Positions 5,462 to 8,294 of a stretch of 8,294 nucleotides of DNA are shown one piece after another. Under the pieces are notes generated by a model. It worked only from the letters and a program-made list of their open reading frames with translations, searched no databases and was not told the origin of the DNA. A program made the position numbers and the translations under genes. Every line of letters starts with the position of its first letter. The first letter of the stretch is position 1. The stretch spans positions 1-8,294 of the forward strand of contig SKPS01000067.1 in assembly GCA_007119395.1 (NCBI GenBank). The letters are read 5' to 3'. This stretch comes from Lentimicrobiaceae bacterium (GTDB lineage Bacteria > Bacteroidota > Bacteroidia > Bacteroidales > SKPS01).

Positions 5462-6199
5462 CTATTCGGTTCGGATACACCTTACGGCAAACCCCGATTT
5501 GGGATTCTGGTTAAATCGTCCGATACCCCCGGTATCGAAGGCGAGGCGCCTGTACCAGATATTGTCAGTGGTGCCTGAAGTGGTTTGTGACCACCATGAC
5601 CCATCAACACCAAGATTATGGAACAATCCGATATGGTTTCTGTAGCCACCGGGTAACCCTGTAAACCCGGTTGCGTTATCAGCCTCTTTGTTGGGGGCGT
5701 TCCAATGTGCGGTACCCTTCTCTTTCAGCATGCCGCCCTGATCGGAGCCTCGCCATCCCTGACGGGGCAAATCAGCAGAATCGATTCCGAGGTAAGCCTC
5801 CAGCTCCTGCCACTCTTCATCAGTGGGAACATGCCAGCCGGCAGGACAGAGCAGGCCGGACTGAACAGCATATCCATTGTACAGCAGTCCGAAACCGGAG
5901 TAGGGCTCCAGCGTGTCGTTGTCATACCAGCAATAAGCAACAGAGGTCAGGTTGCGCCATTCTGACTGCAACGGAACATGAGGGATCGGCTCTCCATCAC
6001 GGAAACAGGTGGTGCGTAAATCCTCAGCCATCCAGGCACGCCCCCCGATATCAACCACCTTATAGGTGTTGCCATCAATGTCGGATACCGTATATGGAGT
6101 GGTTGGGTCACCGTTCTTATCATTGTCCTCCTTTTTGCAGCCCATTGAGAACAGCAAGGCAGGAATCACCAAACACAGCCACATAAATTCTTTTCGCAT
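5462..6199 (-). CDS. FISUMP-domain lipoprotein (Fibrobacter succinogenes major paralogous domain)
   Basis: This 245-residue predicted lipoprotein starts at ATG 6197-6199. A longer in-frame reading to 6316 lacks a signal peptide at its start and runs through the predicted promoter, so it was rejected. Residues 1-20 are a lipoprotein signal ending SMGC, with lipidation at Cys21. The following KKEDND is Lys/acid-rich, like the Bacteroidota surface-export signal. Residues 37-245 form a FISUMP domain (TIGR02145-type), shown by DIDGNTYKVVDIGGRAWMAE (40-59), LCPAGWHVPTDEEWQEL (117-133), GFTGLPGGYR (178-187), SWWSQT (201-206) and a terminal GFAVRCIR. The family is common on Bacteroidota and Fibrobacterota cell surfaces, and its biochemical function is not established. 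It follows the histidine kinase gene by 129 bp but has its own -7 element. It converges on the secreted-protein gene. Confidence 0.9.
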   Translation of the reverse strand: MRKEFMWLCLVIPALLFSMGCKKEDNDKNGDPTTPYTVSDIDGNTYKVVDIGGRAWMAEDLRTTCFRDGEPIPHVPLQSEWRNLTSVAYCWYDNDTLEPYSGFGLLYNGYAVQSGLLCPAGWHVPTDEEWQELEAYLGIDSADLPRQGWRGSDQGGMLKEKGTAHWNAPNKEADNATGFTGLPGGYRNHIGLFHNLGVDGSWWSQTTSGTTDNIWYRRLAFDTGGIGRFNQNPKSGFAVRCIRTE

Positions 6200-6227
6200 A
6201 ATCCGGGATTTTTTTGTGATCAACGGA

Positions 6228-6235
6228 CAAATATA
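6228..6235 (-). promoter_or_regulatory. Bacteroidota-type -7 element of the FISUMP lipoprotein gene
   Basis: The minus strand reads TATATTTG, an exact TAnnTTTG match, 28 bp before the ATG at 6199. The -33 position has only TGC, so that half is weak. Its position supports the short start of the gene. The 6200-6328 gap also holds a small GCTTC-GT-GAAGC hairpin just after the kinase stop (6303-6314), with a T5 run 8 nt beyond it, a poor terminator candidate. Confidence 0.55.
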
Positions 6236-6328
6236 AGAAATCTGATAACGAAAAGGCACTCTGGGAAGCAACACCTCCGGAGTTTTTCCAAAAAGCTTGC
6301 TTGCTTCACGAAGCATTCATTTCCATTT

Positions 6329-8294
6329 TCATTTTTGAAAGTACTTCTCTATCAAAGAGTGCAACTGTACCTTATCAACAGGTTTTGTAATGTATTCGTT
6401 GCATCCCGCCTCCAGGATACTTTCTCTGTCGCCGGTAAGAGCCTTTGCTGTTTGCGCAATAATCACCACATCGGCATTGAACTGACGGATTTTCCTTGTG
6501 GCCTCCTCTCCATCCATCCCTGGCATTTTCATGTCCATCATGATCAAATCGATATCGGGATGGTCTCTGCAGATTGAGACCGCTTCTGATCCATCTCTTG
6601 CCTGTAAAATCTCACGCCCATAGTTTTTCACAAGAGCTTTCATCAGAATGGCAGACATTTCATCATCCTCGGCCACAAGGATTTTCAGGTGTAAAGCCTG
6701 GTCTTGTATCGCTTGCTTCATCGTTGTCTGAGTCATTGACCCGGCATCTTCCTGAAGGTTTATTTTATAAGGGATGGTAAAATAGAAAACAGATCCCTTC
6801 CCTTCCTCGCTTTGAACCCAAATTTCGCCACCAAGCATTTCCACATAGGCTTTTGAAATGGCCAAACCTAATCCGGCACCTTGTCTGGCTTCTATGTCCT
6901 CAATATCGGCCTGTATGAATCGGTCAAAGACTGCTTGTTGCCTCTCTTTGGGGATGCCAATGCCTGTATCCTTTACGAAAAACTCCAGGGTTGAACCTTT
7001 TCTCTGACAACCAAATACGATGGTGCCCTTATGGGAGTATTTTATGGCATTTTTTACCAGGTTGGTTAGTATGGCCAAAAGCTTTTCACGATCCGTAACT
7101 GTATTGGTATTTTCCGGAGGGAGCGGATCTCTTAATACAAGCTGCATCCCTTTTCCTTCAACCTGGGGATTGAAAAATGTATAGATGTATTCCAGCTGTT
7201 CATTGATATTTATCTCTTTCAGGTCAACATCCATCAGGCCTGATTCAATGCGGGAGATATCAACAATATCATTGATGATATTCAACATCCTTTCACCACT
7301 TTTCTCTATCATTTCAAGATACTGTTTCTGTTGCTCTATGGTAAGCTGCGGGCTTTTCAACAGTTCGGAGAACCCGATGATTCCATTCATGGGGGTTCGA
7401 ATCTCGTGGCTTACATTGGCCAGGAAGGCAGATTTCAGCCGATTGCTTTCCTGGGCTTTCTCTTTTGCCATCACCAGGTCTTCCACATACCTTTTCTTTT
7501 GTATGGCCATGCTGACCTGGGAAGAGACAAACTCTAATATTTTTTTACTCCCATGGTCATAGGCGTTGGCATTGTGATAATCCTGTACAGCCATTACACC
7601 AATCACTTTTGATTCTGAAAACAGCGGAACACCCAGCCAAACCTTACACATGTTTCCGATTTGCTCAATTTCACCCGAATTCATCAACTTAACAAGAGCG
7701 GGGTTTTTAAGGAGCAAAGGCTTCTTCTTGCGCAGCACAAGGCCGGTAACAGATTTGGCTGCCGGCCATGTTTCAATCCGATCCTTTTCATCCGCTTCAT
7801 AAGGGGTGTTAAAGACACCATTTTCTTCATCAAAGAAGGCCACATAAAAGTTTTTGGTGTCAATGAGTTTACCTAGCAAGTTTTTAACGTTTGCCAGCAG
7901 TGATTCAACGTCATCGGAAAGAAAGGTTGCGTTTGCTATTTCAGAAAGCACTTCCTTCTCGGTCTCTCTTCGTTTTTGATCGGTAATATCAATTGCTGTA
8001 GCAAGCATACGTTCCACGCCATCAATCACCAAAGGCCTGAGTGTGACGAGTTTCCAAAAGACCTCTCCGGTAACCTTTCGATTTTTCCATTCAAAAACAT
8101 TGATTCCATCGCGCATTGCTTTTTTGACCATTTCTAAAGAGTCTCTCATTGAATAGGGAGGTTCCATCCAAAAATCAGCTTGTTTAAGCTTTGTCAGGCT
8201 ATCATATCCATATGCTGCAAATGCCGCTTTGTTAGCATCAAGTATTTCACCGGTTTCTATATCCTGGATAAAAATGGAGACGGGAGATTCATAA
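6329..8294 (-). CDS. Hybrid sensor histidine kinase, PAS-GAF-HisKA-HATPase-REC (N-terminus cut by window edge)
   Basis: The frame stays open past an internal ATG at 8165-8167 to the window end, and the 42 extra codons (for example ESPVSIFIQDIETGEILDAN) are PAS sequence, so the true start lies outside. Of 654 visible residues, about 1-108 are a PAS domain ending ATAIDITDQKRRE. About 115-270 are a GAF domain. The dimerisation/phosphoacceptor helix carries SHEIRTPMNGIIGF with His296. The ATPase domain shows N-box LVKNAIKYSH (Asn415), G1 KDTGIGIP (Asp442) and G2 GAGLGLAI. A C-terminal receiver has the acidic pair after ILVAEDD, phosphoacceptor Asp587 in MMDMKMPGMDG, Thr615 and Lys637 in ITKP. All key residues are present, so autophosphorylation and His-to-Asp transfer should work. 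No transmembrane segment is visible, which suggests a cytoplasmic sensor unless one lies in the missing part. The signal and target are unknown. Confidence 0.95.
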   Translation of the reverse strand, partial: YESPVSIFIQDIETGEILDANKAAFAAYGYDSLTKLKQADFWMEPPYSMRDSLEMVKKAMRDGINVFEWKNRKVTGEVFWKLVTLRPLVIDGVERMLATAIDITDQKRRETEKEVLSEIANATFLSDDVESLLANVKNLLGKLIDTKNFYVAFFDEENGVFNTPYEADEKDRIETWPAAKSVTGLVLRKKKPLLLKNPALVKLMNSGEIEQIGNMCKVWLGVPLFSESKVIGVMAVQDYHNANAYDHGSKKILEFVSSQVSMAIQKKRYVEDLVMAKEKAQESNRLKSAFLANVSHEIRTPMNGIIGFSELLKSPQLTIEQQKQYLEMIEKSGERMLNIINDIVDISRIESGLMDVDLKEININEQLEYIYTFFNPQVEGKGMQLVLRDPLPPENTNTVTDREKLLAILTNLVKNAIKYSHKGTIVFGCQRKGSTLEFFVKDTGIGIPKERQQAVFDRFIQADIEDIEARQGAGLGLAISKAYVEMLGGEIWVQSEEGKGSVFYFTIPYKINLQEDAGSMTQTTMKQAIQDQALHLKILVAEDDEMSAILMKALVKNYGREILQARDGSEAVSICRDHPDIDLIMMDMKMPGMDGEEATRKIRQFNADVVIIAQTAKALTGDRESILEAGCNEYITKPVDKVQLHSLIEKYFQK

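Noticed and set aside
4786..5514. 242-codon plus-strand ORF with Leu/Arg/His-rich repeats
   Set aside because: It is an alternative frame of the 48-bp repeat array. It runs through the strong terminator at 5351-5400 and has no signal or domain.
6200..6316. Longer start for the FISUMP lipoprotein gene
   Set aside because: The extension contains the predicted -7 element and would bury the lipoprotein signal at residue 40.

Overview
The window looks like part of a Bacteroidota (Bacteroidetes) chromosome. Evidence for this is the TAnnTTTG-type -7 promoter elements, A-rich gene leaders without clear Shine-Dalgarno sites, a tRNA gene that does not encode its CCA end, lipoproteins with acidic residues after the lipid cysteine, a Fibrobacter-succinogenes-major (FISUMP) domain protein, and a cobalamin-controlled TonB receptor / beta-propeller lipoprotein pair. 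The order or genus cannot be fixed from this sequence alone.

Left third, minus strand (1-3411): a vitamin B12 acquisition transcript. A -7 element (3404-3411) lies just before a well-conserved cobalamin riboswitch (about 3206-3398). After a 112-nt leader come a BtuB-like TonB-dependent receptor (1156-3093) and a DUF5074/YncE-type beta-propeller lipoprotein resembling BtuG (1-1069, cut by the window edge). In this arrangement the lipoprotein would capture corrinoid at the cell surface and pass it to the TonB-dependent pore, with the riboswitch shutting the locus off when B12 is plentiful. The locus probably continues to the left.

Middle (3412-3956): a divergent intergenic region. It holds two short dyads of unknown role and a tRNA-Pro(TGG) gene with a good -33/-7 promoter and a strong terminator. 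The terminator is one arm of a 121-bp imperfect palindrome that begins at the base after the tRNA. Part of the palindrome core recurs about 119 bp downstream. This block explains several spurious ORFs.

Right-centre (3957-6199): a plus-strand secreted protein of unknown function converges with a minus-strand FISUMP lipoprotein across a strong hairpin terminator. The secreted protein has an N-terminal domain with a calcium-loop-like motif, a Tyr/Trp/His/Arg-rich middle and a Ser/Arg/Ala/Pro tail built from 48-bp repeats.

Right end (6329-8294, minus): a hybrid sensor histidine kinase (PAS-GAF-HisKA-HATPase-REC) whose N-terminus lies outside the window. Nothing in the sequence ties the kinase functionally to its neighbours.

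I found no phage genes, insertion sequence, CRISPR array, toxin-antitoxin or defence genes. The window is mainly a known kind of B12 locus plus housekeeping and surface genes. The least explained parts are the palindromic block beside the tRNA, the 9-bp tandem leader repeat and the repeat-tailed secreted protein.
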